Origin: Candidatus Ecksteinia adelgidicola
Lineage (GTDB): Bacteria > Pseudomonadota > Gammaproteobacteria > Enterobacterales > Enterobacteriaceae
Assembly: GCA_020541345.1 (NCBI GenBank)
Contig: CP045239.1
Location: 744,001-808,000 of the forward strand
Direction: 5' to 3'
Length of the DNA stretch: 64,000 nucleotides
This document shows, piece by piece, positions 48,385 through 62,229 of the stretch; the first letter of the stretch is position 1, and the number at the start of each line of letters is the position of its first letter. The notes beneath the pieces are model-generated. The model was not told where the DNA came from. It saw only the letters and a program-made list of their open reading frames with translations, and did no database searches. Position numbers and translations under genes: made by a program.

Positions 48385-50566
48385 TTATACATCTCCATTA
48401 ATCATTAATAATCGATTGATTTTTTAAGTTTATGTACATAAAATATCTTTATCTTTATTTATAATTATTTTATATTAATTTAATTTTTACTTAGTAACTT
48501 CTATTGAACAAGATGGGGCCAAATAAACCTAGCATCAAGGGGTAAAGTAAAAAATTATTTTTATTAACATATTGAGACAATTAATACAGTACGTAATTGT
48601 GCACATAAAAATATTTAAATAAAGATAATTTATAATTTAATTTAATATTTAAAATTTAATTTAATAAAGATATAATTTACTTATTTGTAATTATTTATAT
48701 TTTTATATTATTTTTTTTTATTAATTTTAAATAAAATGAAAAATTTAATATAAAAATATTATCAAATAAAATATATACGTAAAACTATTTTGTTATCAAG
48801 TAAAATATACTTAACAATTTTATATTATAAATTTTTGAATTTTATATCATAGTAAAGATTAAATTTTAAAAAATATTAATTTTATAGAAATTAATAAAAA
48901 TAAAAAAATTATTTTAAATAAATTTAAAAAATGAAATTTTTTTTAGTATTTAATAATAAAATTTATAGTATTAGTTATATACAACTCAATATAAATGTTT
49001 ATAAATTTAAAAAAATATTTTAATAAAATACATAAAAAAACAAAAAGAACTAAATTCATTTATGAAGTATTTACATAAAAAATATAATAAATAAAATATA
49101 TTTATCATTAACAAATAAAATAATTAATTTTAAGCATCACTATTAATTTTTTAATAAATTTTTATGATGATTTTAATGTAAAAAAAATATATTATTATAA
49201 TATAAATATATATTAATAGTATCATTAATTGTAAAAATTAAAAAACAATCTAAAATATTCACATAATTTATTTTGATGCATTTTATTTTTTAAAAATTAT
49301 TTAATTTTATAATAATATAAATCAGTTTGTTTAAACAATGATATTTTAATAAATTATTTTAATAAAAAAACAAATTTCCATTAATTAAAAAGTAATTTTT
49401 AACATTTATTATTACTATAAATTTCAATAAAATCTATATTTTAATTTTTAATCAATTGTATTATTACTTTTTTTAATTATAAAGTAATAAAATATGTTAT
49501 CGTTAATTTAATATTTTAAAATAAAAAATTAGTTATTGTTTTTAATGAAAATAATTAATAAAGTTTTAAATATTTATTATTTATATTATTAATTATTAAG
49601 ATAATTTTATTTTTATAATTTTTAAATTTACATATATTTATTTTTTTAAACTTTTTTAATATTGTTAAAAATAAATGAGAATTTAAAAAATAATTAATTT
49701 TTTATTTTTTATTTAAAATTATTTATTAATAATAAAAATTATTTTTTCAATTTTTATATATTAATAATTTTTATTGTAATTATATTAATTTTTTATTTAA
49801 AATAAGAACATTTATTTTAATAAATATTTAAGTTTTTTTGTATATTTTAATATTTATTTTATTAAGTATTATTTTAAATTAGCTTCATTATAAATATTTG
49901 AATACTTACTCTTTATTGATCAATTCTTAAGAAAATACTACATCACATTAATAAAAATTTAAAAGTGAGTAGTTGTCTATTATAAATACAATTATTTATC
50001 TATTTTAGATGCCATCTAATAAAATGATGAATAAAACTGTTTTATATAGAATATTTTAAAAAAAATAATGAATTTATAGTAGAAATATTAAGTAAATTAT
50101 AAATATAATTTATTAAATTAATCAATATTTTTTACTTATTATTATTATTTTAAATGCATATCACATTGTTTATTAACCATATATTCTTTTTTATATTTAG
50201 TGTTATTAAATTTTATATCATTCTAGAGATAATGCAATAACAATTATATGATGGAGTGTACATTTTCTTATTTAAAAATATAGCATATGATCATTTATAA
50301 TAAAATTATAATTATAAATAACAAAAAAATAAGTCTAATTTATTATATCAAATAACTATTTATAATATAAAATAACTATGAAATTACTATTAGTTATTAA
50401 AATGTTTTATAAAAAAATGTTTTTATGTTTTGTTAAATTATATTAAATTGTGAATAAATTTATTAAACATTATTTGAATTAATTTTTATACAATCAGTAA
50501 TCAATTCAGTCATTTAAAAGTATTTCACCATGTATTTTAATATATTTAAGTATAATTATTTTAAAT
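48385..50566. other. Spacer dnaK-rpoZ
   Basis: Besides the heat-shock promoter near dnaK, this 2.2-kb interval is almost pure A/T with no gene. spoT, which follows rpoZ in E. coli, would be here and is not recognisable. Confidence 0.75.
48511..48542 (-). promoter_or_regulatory. Sigma-32 (heat-shock) promoter of dnaKJ
   Basis: Read on the minus strand, CCCCTTGATG (48542-48533) and CCCCATCT (48518-48511) are separated by 14 bases. The sigma-32 consensus is CTTGAA, 13-15 bases, then CCCCAT. The E. coli dnaK P1 promoter has the same CCCCTTGATG -35. The predicted transcript start is about 120 bases upstream of dnaK. G/C runs like these are conspicuous in spacer that is otherwise nearly pure A/T. 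Confidence 0.9.
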
Positions 50567-50818
50567 TTATTTAATAAATTTAAAATTAGTATTTTCTTTT
50601 TTTTGATCTCGATGTTCATGAAGATCAAGTATTTTTAAGGTAATTAACCCTGTTTCAATTTCACGCAATGCAATAACAGTATGTTTATCATTTTCTTCTG
50701 AAACTAATATATTTTGACTCCCAGTCTGAATTTGCCTAGCTCGCCGGGCTGCTACGAGAACAAGATCAAAACGATTTCCAATTTTTTCTACAGCATCTTG
50801 AACAGTTACACGTGCCAT
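50567..50818 (-). CDS. rpoZ: RNA polymerase omega subunit
   Basis: Omega is the small core subunit that helps assemble the beta-prime subunit. The 83-residue product matches E. coli omega through [27 protein letters not shown] (1-27) and the [15 protein letters not shown] segment (46-60). It has a shorter, Lys-rich C-terminus (91 residues in E. coli). It starts 48 bases after gmk on the same strand, the E. coli gmk-rpoZ order. Confidence 0.97.
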   Translation of the reverse strand: MARVTVQDAVEKIGNRFDLVLVAARRARQIQTGSQNILVSEENDKHTVIALREIETGLITLKILDLHEHRDQKKENTNFKFIK

Positions 50819-50866
50819 ATTTTATTATTCCAATAATAATTAAAGTATAAAACTAAAAAAATAATA

Positions 50867-51490
50867 TTAGTTTGATAAAAGATTTTTAATTAAATCTTTA
50901 TGTCGTAAAAATTGATTTTTTGAACGTAAACGTAAAGAAAAAATAATAGATTTTAAATCCAATAAAGCTAAATCAAAAGTATGATTAATAATTAAATAAT
51001 CATATTCTATATAATGTGTCATTTCAACTACCGCTTCAGTCATGCGTTTAACAATTATTTCTTTGCTATCTTTTCCACGATTATACAATCGACGATATAA
51101 TTCTTCTTTTGAAGGAGGAAGTATAAAAATACTACAAGATTGTGGCATTATTTTTTTAATTTGTTGTGCACCTTGCCAATCGATATCTAAAAACACATCT
51201 ATACCAGATGATAACAACTTTTTAATTTTGGCACGAGCAGTTCCATAATAATGACCAAAAACTTTAGCATATTCAAGAAATTCATTTTTTTTTATTAAAT
51301 AATAAAATTCATCTTTTGATACAAAAAAATAATGTTTTCCATGATATTCGCCAGGACGACTAGCACGCGTAGTATATGAAATTGAAACTTCTATATTATA
51401 TAATAACTGAGTTTTTAATAAAGACTGAATTAAACTTGATTTTCCTGCCCCACTAGGAGCGGATATAATATAAAGTGTGCCTTGAGCCAT
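50867..51490 (-). CDS. gmk: Guanylate kinase
   Basis: Gmk phosphorylates GMP to GDP, feeding GTP and dGTP synthesis. It has 207 residues, the E. coli length. The P-loop is APSGAGKS (11-18). The GMP-binding region contains [19 protein letters not shown], and [14 protein letters not shown] is the Walker B-like region. The lid follows with [17 protein letters not shown]9 run (51285-51293, read as A9 in the gene) encodes lysines. It is the first gene of the gmk-rpoZ pair. Confidence 0.98.
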   Translation of the reverse strand: MAQGTLYIISAPSGAGKSSLIQSLLKTQLLYNIEVSISYTTRASRPGEYHGKHYFFVSKDEFYYLIKKNEFLEYAKVFGHYYGTARAKIKKLLSSGIDVFLDIDWQGAQQIKKIMPQSCSIFILPPSKEELYRRLYNRGKDSKEIIVKRMTEAVVEMTHYIEYDYLIINHTFDLALLDLKSIIFSLRLRSKNQFLRHKDLIKNLLSN

Positions 51491-53410
51491 GATGATGTAT
51501 TCATTAATAACGAATATTATGTGCTTATAATACGTTTTTTTATATAATTTCTAATTTAAGTATAAAATTAATATAGTTAATATCTTTTGAAGTTTAAAAT
51601 ATATTATTTAAAAGATTTATGTTTGTTTTAAATGATAATCGATATTTATTTTTATATTTATAAAAATTTTTAAAAGTATTTTTTTATTTTCTTAATTAAA
51701 TTTAAACATGATATTATATAGATAATTTATATGTTTTATTTCTAATATTAAATAAAAATAAAATATTTTAATATATAACATATTGAAATTTACATTGCTA
51801 TGTTATAATAATTTATTTTGTTATAGTAATTTATTTTATAAAAATTATTAAACTTTTATGATTTCATCGAACATTAAGAATTAGCATATAAAGCAATTAA
51901 AACATTTTTTATAAAAAAAATTTAAAAATAAATCCTAATATTATTATTAAATATTGTTTAATATATTATGATAAAATAATAATGAAGCATATATAATTAA
52001 ATATATATATTAGCTTTAAATTCAGTATATATATTAACTTTAAGATCAAATAGATTATAAAATTTTTTATTTATGTTATTTTAAATAATTAATGCATTAG
52101 AATATTTATTTTATTTTAATATATAATAAAAACAATTTATATTTTAATATAACACTCTAAAGTAATAAAATAAAGAATATGAAAAAATAACAATACTAAG
52201 TAAAAGCAGTATCGAATAATTTATATTATCAATCAATTTTTTTACTTAATAAAAAATGTTTAACATAATTTATATTATATGAATTACTTGTTAAATGATC
52301 ATTTAAATATAATCATTATATATATTATTTATTTTATTTATATTATTAAATATAATATACTTTAATATATTTAATATAATATATAACAATTAACGAATCT
52401 TTAGTTATCTTTTTTACATAAAATGTTAATTTAAAATAAAACATTAAGAATAACACTTAAATTTTTATTTTATTAATTACAATTTATTTAATCTTTTATA
52501 TAAATTTAAAAAATTTTTTTATTACGTATTTAATTGATATAATAGTACTCTATCATATATTACGATAATAATTTATTTTTTTAAAATTATTTTAATGTTT
52601 TTTTATTTATAAACATTAATGTAACAAATATTTATTAACGTTAATTAACTATAAAATGTTAATCAGTAATCAATGTCATATATATTATTAGTATGATATA
52701 TATTGTTAAAGTATGATATAATTGTGAAATGATATTATTATTAAATGTAAATTAAACTTTATTTAAATAAAAAATAATTTATTTAAATAACAATTTATTA
52801 TATTATTAAAAAAATAAAATATAGCATATAAACTATTAAATTAAAACTATATATAGAAAATAATATCTAATATTATATGATTATAAAAATATTAAAATAA
52901 TTGTTTATTTTATTTTATTTGTTATTAAAAATTATATGATTATTAAAAACTATATGATTGTAATATAGTCATAATATTGTCTTTAAAACATATAACAAAT
53001 CTTATAAATAATATCAAATTTATTGCTAAGCTTAATGTTATAATAAAAAGTAAATAAGTGTATGAACATTTATTTTTTTATTATACTTATATTATTAAGC
53101 ATTATTATTTATTTTATTTTTAAAGAATTTTAATTTATTGAATAAATTTATATTTAAGATTAATATTCATGTCTTTTAAATAATTAATTAATTAAATTAT
53201 AAATTTAATTAATAATAATCGTTTTTTTAAAAAAACTAACTTTTTTATTTACAATATATAATATTTTTCATGATAAAAATAAAATATGTTAAATTGATTT
53301 TAGTGTAATAGTTCATAATTGTCAATTTAGTTTTTAGTTGAAATCCTATCTCTAATTTTATTTTTAAAGATGGGTTAATGTTAACATACAATTTTAGTAA
53401 CAATAAAAAC
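51491..53410. other. Spacer gmk-aroK
   Basis: No gene or RNA visible in 1.9 kb of A/T sequence; a small tandem duplication lies at 52923-52958. Confidence 0.75.
52923..52958. repeat. 18-bp tandem duplication
   Basis: Two adjacent 18-base units, tattaaaaattatatgat and tattaaaaactatatgat, differ at one base. They are within non-coding sequence, and slippage is the likely origin. Confidence 0.7.
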
Positions 53411-53932
53411 ATGGCAGAGAAACGTAATATTTTTTTAATCGGACCTATGGGTGCTGGAAAAAGTACTATTGGTCGTCAATTAGCTCAAACACTTAATATG
53501 ATTTTTTTTGATTCTGATCAAGAAATTGAGCAACGTACTGGAGCTGATATAAGTTGGGTATTTGATGTAGAAGGTGAAACAGGTTTTAGAAAACGAGAAG
53601 AAAAAATTATTAATGAATTAACAAAAAATAATGGAATAATATTAGCTACAGGTGGTGGTTCAATTAAATCACGTAAAACACGAAATCATTTATCAGCACG
53701 TGGTGTTGTAGTTTATTTAGAAACCACTATTGAAAAACAATTAATACGAACTCAACATGATAAAAAGCGTCCGTTATTACAAATTAGTTCGCCTCCACGT
53801 AAGTTGTTAGAACATTTGTCAAAAGAACGCAACCCATTATATGAAGAAATTGCTGACGTAACTATTTCATCAAATGATCAAAGTGCTAAAATAGTAGTAA
53901 AAAAAATTATTAATATATTAAAAAGTTGTTAG
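53411..53932 (+). CDS. aroK: Shikimate kinase I
   Basis: AroK phosphorylates shikimate at the 3-hydroxyl, the fifth step of chorismate synthesis. From the ATG at 53411 the product has 173 residues, exactly as in E. coli AroK, and begins [14 protein letters not shown]. Walker A is GPMGAGKS (11-18). Shikimate-binding D34/D36 (FDSDQEIE), R60 (GFRKREE) and GGG 81-83 are present, and the [13 protein letters not shown] end is conserved. An in-frame ATG at 53378 would add 11 residues; neither start has a convincing ribosome-binding site, so the choice rests on homology. It is followed by aroB after 97 bases, as in E. coli. Confidence 0.96.
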   Translation: MAEKRNIFLIGPMGAGKSTIGRQLAQTLNMIFFDSDQEIEQRTGADISWVFDVEGETGFRKREEKIINELTKNNGIILATGGGSIKSRKTRNHLSARGVVVYLETTIEKQLIRTQHDKKRPLLQISSPPRKLLEHLSKERNPLYEEIADVTISSNDQSAKIVVKKIINILKSC

Positions 53933-54029
53933 TAGTAAATTTTATTATTTGTTATATAAGTAATATTCTTACTAAAAAATATTTCAACTAAATTAAAATC
54001 AAACTAACATATAATAGGTATAGCTATAA

Positions 54030-55121
54030 ATGGAAAAAATTACAGTAACACTTAAAGAACATAGTTATCCAATTAATATAGGTTCTGGATTGCTTAATAA
54101 ACCATTACTTTATATGCCAGTTAAAGCTGGACAACAAGCAATGATAGTTACTAACCATACACTCGAAATACTTTATTTAAAGCAACTTTATCAAATACTT
54201 AAAAAAAATGGTATAAAAATAAATCAAATTGTTCTTCCTGATGGTGAACAATATAAAACTTTATCAACACTTGAAGAAATATTATCAGAGTTATTAAAAA
54301 AATCTCATAATCGAGATACAACTCTTATTGCTCTTGGTGGAGGTGTTATTGGTGATCTTACAGGTTTTGCTGCATCATGTTATCAGCGTGGTGTTCGATT
54401 TGTTCAAATTCCTACTACACTATTGTCACAAGTTGATGCTTCTGTTGGTGGAAAAACGGCTATCAATCATTCATTAGGTAAAAATATGATTGGTTCATTT
54501 TATCAACCAACTTCAGTAATCATTGATTTAAATTGCTTAGATACTTTATCAAAACGAGAATTTTCTTCTGGATTAGCTGAAGTAGTTAAATATGGACTTG
54601 CTCTTGATTGTAATTTTTTTGTTTGGTTAGAAACTAACATGAAAAAATTACTAGAAAAAAATATAGATGCTTTAGCTTATTGTGTTCGACGTTGTTGTGA
54701 ATTAAAAGCTCAAATTATAACTATTGATGAACATGAAAATTCTTTACGTTCTTTATTAAATTTAGGTCACACTTTTGGACATGCAATTGAAACTTTCATG
54801 AGTTATGGAACATGGTTGCATGGTGAAGCAATTTCAGTTGGCATAGTCATGGCATCAAGTATTTCATATGAAATCGGAATACTTTCTGCTTATGATTTAA
54901 AAAGAATTAAAACTTTATTATTATGTGCAAATTTACCTATTTATGGACCTCAAGAAATGACACCAATATCATATTTTCCATATATAATGAGAGATAAAAA
55001 AATATTTTCTGGCAAATTACGATTAATATTACCAACTTCTATTGGTTGTGCAGACATTAGAAATGATATTTCATGTAGTATTATTAAAAAATCAATTGCT
55101 ATGAATATTCTGATAAAATAA
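54030..55121 (+). CDS. aroB: 3-dehydroquinate synthase
   Basis: AroB makes 3-dehydroquinate from DAHP, the second step of the shikimate pathway. The 363-residue product (362 in E. coli) has the NAD-binding segments [22 protein letters not shown] and the [20 protein letters not shown] active-site segment. The metal ligands lie in LAEVVKYG and in the histidine-rich [11 protein letters not shown] and LHGEAISVG segments. aroK-aroB keep the E. coli operon order. damX, dam and rpe, which follow in E. coli, are gone. Retention of two shikimate genes suggests that aromatic amino acid or chorismate supply matters to the association. An inverted repeat with a T run follows. Confidence 0.98.
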   Translation: MEKITVTLKEHSYPINIGSGLLNKPLLYMPVKAGQQAMIVTNHTLEILYLKQLYQILKKNGIKINQIVLPDGEQYKTLSTLEEILSELLKKSHNRDTTLIALGGGVIGDLTGFAASCYQRGVRFVQIPTTLLSQVDASVGGKTAINHSLGKNMIGSFYQPTSVIIDLNCLDTLSKREFSSGLAEVVKYGLALDCNFFVWLETNMKKLLEKNIDALAYCVRRCCELKAQIITIDEHENSLRSLLNLGHTFGHAIETFMSYGTWLHGEAISVGIVMASSISYEIGILSAYDLKRIKTLLLCANLPIYGPQEMTPISYFPYIMRDKKIFSGKLRLILPTSIGCADIRNDISCSIIKKSIAMNILIK

Positions 55122-56743
55122 AAAATAGAACATCAAAAATTAATATATTTTTTAAATGTTAAGATTTATAAGATACAATATTATACTTATTTGATATATT
55201 ACATTAAATAAGTATAATATTTTTATTAATATTAAAAATAAAACTATTAAAAAATAAAAGATCATTAATATTACTTTTTTTAATTTTATTTATTTTAATA
55301 TATCAAATAATTTCATTTTTAAATTCATGACATATTTTATAAAAATAAAAATTTAAACAAAATTAAAATGTCATTTTTAATATAAGTAATGTTATTTAAA
55401 ATTATAAAAAGATGTACACTTAAATTTTTATGTAATAGTATTTAAATTGTTTTTAATTTTAAAAAAAATTAATAAATAAAAAAATCAATATAAAGTAATC
55501 TTTTATTTTAACATTATTTTTTTAATTAAAAAATATCATAATAAAATAAATATTTATTATGATTTATACAAAAAAATAATGTGTTATTTATATTAAAAAT
55601 GTTATATATAAATTCATTATTCATGTATTTTAAAATAAATAAAACAATTAATTTATATATATTTTGTTATTTTTATTTTTTTATTAATAAAAAAATAATT
55701 TTATGTTGTTTATATCTTATTTATATGAGAAATAAAAAACACACTTGTTTTTTTTAATTAATTTTATAAAAAAACAAAAATATATTTTAAATACTATTTT
55801 TATTTTTTTATTATATTTTTATGAATAATAAATTTATATTAAAAAATAGATATTAATTATGAAATATGTTTGATAAATAGAAATAAAATTTTTTTTATTT
55901 AAATAAAAATTATACGATATTTTAAAAATAAAATATCCTATTATTAGGAATAATATAAAATTATTTTTATAAATATTTTTCATGTAATTTATAAATTTTA
56001 TTATTATTGTATTATAATGAAGATTTTTTATAAAAAATATAAATATTTATATTAAAATTTAATATAAAAATTATATTTTTTAAAAATAATATAATAAATA
56101 TATTATTTTTTTATATAAACTTATTTTATTTTTATAAAAAATGTGTTTTATTGATTAGTAAATATTAGTTATGCATTTTTAGTTATTTTTTATAATATTA
56201 TTTAAAATAATATGATGAATGCTATTATTTATTTTAATATTTTAAAAAAAATAATTTAATTACTTCTTCAATTTAATTAATTATTTATATTTTAATCTAA
56301 AGTATTCTTTATTAAATAAATAATTTTTTTATAATAAATGTATAGAAAAACACCAAGAAATAATTTTTGTTAAAAATATAAAAGATATTATTTAACATCA
56401 AAATAAAAAATTTTTACAAACTAACAAAAAAAATTGTTAATTATATAAATTTTCATTGCATTGTGTATAATGTTTATATAGTGTACTACGTTGTATTAAT
56501 ATAAAAAAAATTTATTTATATTATACTTAAATAATAAATCAATTTTAAATAAAGTGCACTAATCTAATTATTTTTTTATTAATGTACTGAAATAAGATTT
56601 TAGTGTTTTTATTTTCTATTATTTTAAAGAAAATCTTTAGTTAAAATAATTTTAATACACTTTAATAATTTAAAAACAAAAGAAATCATTTATGTTAAGT
56701 TATTTGTTTATATAATATACATGTTTTTTTATAAGAGAAAAAA
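55122..56743. other. Spacer aroB-rplY
   Basis: No gene visible apart from the terminator-like repeat after aroB. A TATAAT at 56466-56471, about 270 bases before rplY, has no -35 partner at the usual distance. Confidence 0.75.
55177..55225 (+). terminator. Terminator-like 16-bp inverted repeat after aroB
   Basis: aatattatacttattt (55177-55192) and its exact reverse complement (55206-55221) flank a 13-base loop, and TTT follows. It begins 56 bases after the aroB stop. The long perfect stem with a T run on the + strand fits an AT-rich intrinsic terminator. Confidence 0.65.
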
Positions 56744-57028
56744 ATGTTAATTCTTCATGCAAAACTACGTAAAAATCACGGCACGAGCACAAGTCGTCGC
56801 TTACGTATTAAAAACAAATTACCAGCTATTATTTATGGTTTAAAAAAAAATTCAGTTTCTATTGAGATAGAACAAGATGCTATAAAAAATATAGAACTTA
56901 AATCAGAATTTTATAATCAAATAATTAATTTAATTATTGAAAATCAAGAAAATAAAGTAAAAGTTAAAGCTATACAACGACATCCTTTTAAATTAAGATT
57001 AACTCATATTGATTTTATTCGGCAATAA
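56744..57028 (+). CDS. rplY: 50S ribosomal protein L25
   Basis: L25 binds 5S rRNA in the large subunit. This is the short, single-domain form of gammaproteobacteria: 94 residues, exactly as in E. coli. SRRLRIKNKLPAIIYG (17-32) and the C-terminal IQRHPFKLRLTHIDFIR are the conserved blocks. An A9 tract at 56842-56850 encodes lysines. The ribosome-binding site is aagaga. It is a single-gene unit, followed at 57162 by a terminator-like stem. Confidence 0.98.
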   Translation: MLILHAKLRKNHGTSTSRRLRIKNKLPAIIYGLKKNSVSIEIEQDAIKNIELKSEFYNQIINLIIENQENKVKVKAIQRHPFKLRLTHIDFIRQ

Positions 57029-58081
57029 TTTTTAATTATGTTAAAATTTAAAAAATCAATTTCTAAAAATTTTAAAAAAATAATCACTAAACAATTATAT
57101 TTTTTAAATTTAAAAAATTTTTGTATTTTATTAAAATTAATAAAATTATTTTTTAATCTTGTGCTTAAGGTATGGAAATAAACATATAGTATCTAAAAAT
57201 ATTTTATATATCTTAAGCATATATTTTTTTACAATAAAAAATGTTTTAAAAAGATTAAATAATTTTTAATTATATGAAAAATACATTATTGTAATTATTA
57301 TGTTATTTTTATAAAGAATATTTATTTTATATAAAAATAGCAATTTACTAAGTACAAAATTTTAAGATAAAATAATTATTTTATATGTAAGATGTGTTTT
57401 ATAACTAATTTACTGTTTTTAAAATAGTAATATTTATAAAATCGTCAATTCTTATAATGATAGTACATAAATATTTTTATTTAATAATTATACATCATAA
57501 ACAAAATTTTATATATTTTAACAAAATTATATATCTAAATAATTTTTTTTATACATGCATTAATTATTAGTACAATTAAAAAAATATATTTAAAAATTTA
57601 ATAATAAAGATTATTACGTTATATAATTTTATAATAACAAAATAATAAAAATAATTAATTCACTTATTAAAAAATAGATATTTTTATCTAAAAAAATAAC
57701 ATTATATATGATATTATAATTTATATAATTATGTTAAAATATATTAAAATATATAATATTAATTAATATATTTAAAACAATTAGTTATATTGTATCAATA
57801 TATAAAATATTTTATCACTATTATATTAATAAAAATTATTGAAGTATTTAAAATAAATAAACTTAATCTTTTTTTATCTCTTTTAAGAAAAATTGTAATG
57901 TTATGTTTTAAAATGAATTTGTTATAAAATATATTTATATTATATAATAAAATATACAGTTATTATAAAATTATTTATATGATATTATTTCTTATATTTC
58001 TTAAAATAAAATTTTATATAAGTTTTTATAGACTTACAATGCTTATTGTTATGAAATCAATAGATTATAAATTTAAAATAT
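57029..58081. other. Convergent spacer rplY-trmB
   Basis: No gene besides the terminator-like stem. The 60-codon frame at 57979-58161 runs antisense into trmB and is noise. Confidence 0.75.
57162..57230 (+). terminator. Terminator-like stem with T7 after rplY
   Basis: tgcttaaggtat (57162-57173) pairs with atatcttaagca (57208-57219) over 12 positions, one of them G-U, around a 34-base loop. Seven Ts follow at 57224-57230. It lies 133 bases downstream of rplY on the same strand. The loop is long for a classic terminator, but stem plus T run is convincing for this genome. Confidence 0.6.
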
Positions 58082-58807
58082 TTAATTGTTATTTTTTTTT
58101 AAAAACATTAAATCAAAAATATCATATCCTAAATTTTTTCCACGTAATTCAAATTTTGTAAATGATCGAGTATTAGGACGAATTATATAATTATTTGAAT
58201 GAGAAAGATTTTTGTAATCTTGAATTTTATTCATTACTTCTAATATATGTTCTGCATAGGGTTTCCAATCAGTAGCTATATGGCATATACCATCTATTTT
58301 TAATTTTTTTAATACTAACTCAGCAAAATAAGCATGAACAATACGACGTTTGTTATGGCGTTTTTTATACCATGGATCAGGAAAAAACAACTGTACTATA
58401 TCTAATGAATTATTTGGTATCATATATTTTAATACTTCAATTGCATCATGAGATATTATACGTATGTTGCTTACTTTAGCTATATAAGCTTCCGACAAAC
58501 AAGCTCCGATACCTGGTTTGTATATCTCTATTCCTAAAAAATTTTTTTTCGGATTATTTTTTGCCATAATGACCAATGAGTTACTCATCCCAAAACCTAT
58601 CTCTAGTATCAATGGTGCATCTCGACCAAATAGAGTCTTCATATTAATATAATAATTTTGATACATGACCCCCATTAATGGCCAATAATCATGTAATGCA
58701 CGTTTTTGTCGATTAGTTAATCGACCTTCCCGACGAACGAAAGTACGATTGCAATGGTTAATAGAAGAATGTTGATTAAGTTTTAAAGAAATAATATTAT
58801 TAATCAT
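58082..58807 (-). CDS. trmB: tRNA (guanine-N7-)-methyltransferase
   Basis: TrmB methylates G46 in the variable loop of tRNAs. The 241-residue product (239 in E. coli) has FVRREGRLTNRQKRAL (23-38), the SAM-binding motif LILEIGFGMSNSLV (about 71) and the signature QLFFPDPWYKKRHNKRRIV. ATDWKPYAEHILEVM and a conserved TKFELRGKNLG near the end follow. A T9 run at 58092-58100 lies at the 3' end of the gene. It is divergent from mutY with a 165-base gap, the E. coli arrangement. Confidence 0.98.
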   Translation of the reverse strand: MINNIISLKLNQHSSINHCNRTFVRREGRLTNRQKRALHDYWPLMGVMYQNYYINMKTLFGRDAPLILEIGFGMSNSLVIMAKNNPKKNFLGIEIYKPGIGACLSEAYIAKVSNIRIISHDAIEVLKYMIPNNSLDIVQLFFPDPWYKKRHNKRRIVHAYFAELVLKKLKIDGICHIATDWKPYAEHILEVMNKIQDYKNLSHSNNYIIRPNTRSFTKFELRGKNLGYDIFDLMFLKKNNN

Positions 58808-58972
58808 GACTATTATCGCTCGTTATTTTATTAAAAATAAAGAAAAATACTTTAAAATATTTAATTTAATAAATTATTTATTTTATATTGCTAAAAATTT
58901 AATAATTTTAAATTTATATTATCTTTATTTTATTAAATATTTATATTAACTTTTGTAAAATAGAAGATGTTT

Positions 58973-60028
58973 ATGGTACAAAAAAAAGAATTTTCACAAA
59001 TCATTCTTAATTGGTATCAAAACTTTGGAAGAAAAACACTTCCATGGCAACATGATAACAATGTGTATAAAATATGGCTTTCTGAAATTATGTTACAACA
59101 AACTCAAGTTATCACTGTTCTTCCTTATTTTAAACGTTTTATAGCACGATTTTCTAATATATATAAACTTTCTCAAGGAACACGAAATGAAGTATTACAT
59201 TTGTGGACAGGATTAGGATATTATACTCGTGCTCATAATTTACATAAAACAGCAAAAATTATTACTACAAAATATTATGGAACATTTCCAAAACATTTTA
59301 AAGATGTTTATGCTCTTCCTGGTATTGGACGATCTACTGCAGGTGCTATATTATCATTAGCATTTGATCAACACTATGCAATACTTGATGGTAATGTTAA
59401 ACGCATATTAACTCGGTGTTATAAAATAGAAGGTTGGCCAGGAAAAAAAATAGTTGAAAATCAACTTTGGAAACTTATTGAAGATCTTCTTCCAAATCAA
59501 AATCCAGGAAAATTTAATCAAGCAATGATGGATTTAGGATCTATAGTTTGTACTTATAGAAAACCAAATTGTATACTTTGTCCATTAAATACTCTTTGTA
59601 TGTCTTATATCCATCAAACATGGGAACAATATCCTACTAAACAATTTAAAAAAAACTTTCCTAAAATTACTACTTATTTTTTACTATTGCAAAAAAATAA
59701 ATATATATGGCTTGAACAACGACCAACTAATAGTTTATGGGGCGGATTATTTTGTTTTCCACAATTTAATAATAAAAATGACATAATAAATTTTATAAAA
59801 AATAATAACATTCCAAATGACAATGTAAAAGAACTAGATACATTTTATCATACATTCAGTCATTATGACCTGAATATTATACCTATAAAAATAAAAATGA
59901 ATAAAATATTTTCTATATTAAATCAAGATATTGGTATTTGGTATAATTTATTGAATCCTCCATTAATTGGATTATCAAAACCAGTAAGTTATTTATTAAA
60001 CTTGTTAAAAAAAAATCTTAATCAGTAA
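58973..60028 (+). CDS. mutY: Adenine DNA glycosylase
   Basis: MutY removes adenine mispaired with 8-oxoguanine and so prevents G:C to T:A changes. I prefer the ATG at 58973 (351 residues; 350 in E. coli) because agaag lies six bases upstream; the ATG at 58967 would overlap that site. Catalytic E38 (LSEIMLQQTQV), D139 (AILDGNVKRI) and the helix-hairpin-helix LPGIGRSTAGAI are present. The [4Fe-4S] cysteines 193, 200, 203 and 209 keep the C-x6-C-x2-C-x5-C spacing. The C-terminal NUDIX-like domain with EQRPTNSLWGGLFCFPQ, which senses 8-oxoG, is complete. An A9 tract lies at 60007-60015. Confidence 0.98.
   Translation: MVQKKEFSQIILNWYQNFGRKTLPWQHDNNVYKIWLSEIMLQQTQVITVLPYFKRFIARFSNIYKLSQGTRNEVLHLWTGLGYYTRAHNLHKTAKIITTKYYGTFPKHFKDVYALPGIGRSTAGAILSLAFDQHYAILDGNVKRILTRCYKIEGWPGKKIVENQLWKLIEDLLPNQNPGKFNQAMMDLGSIVCTYRKPNCILCPLNTLCMSYIHQTWEQYPTKQFKKNFPKITTYFLLLQKNKYIWLEQRPTNSLWGGLFCFPQFNNKNDIINFIKNNNIPNDNVKELDTFYHTFSHYDLNIIPIKIKMNKIFSILNQDIGIWYNLLNPPLIGLSKPVSYLLNLLKKNLNQ

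Positions 60029-62229
<2,201 letters not shown>

Noticed and set aside
57979-58161. 60-codon plus-strand open frame
   Set aside because: Antisense overlap with the 3' end of trmB and low-complexity composition.
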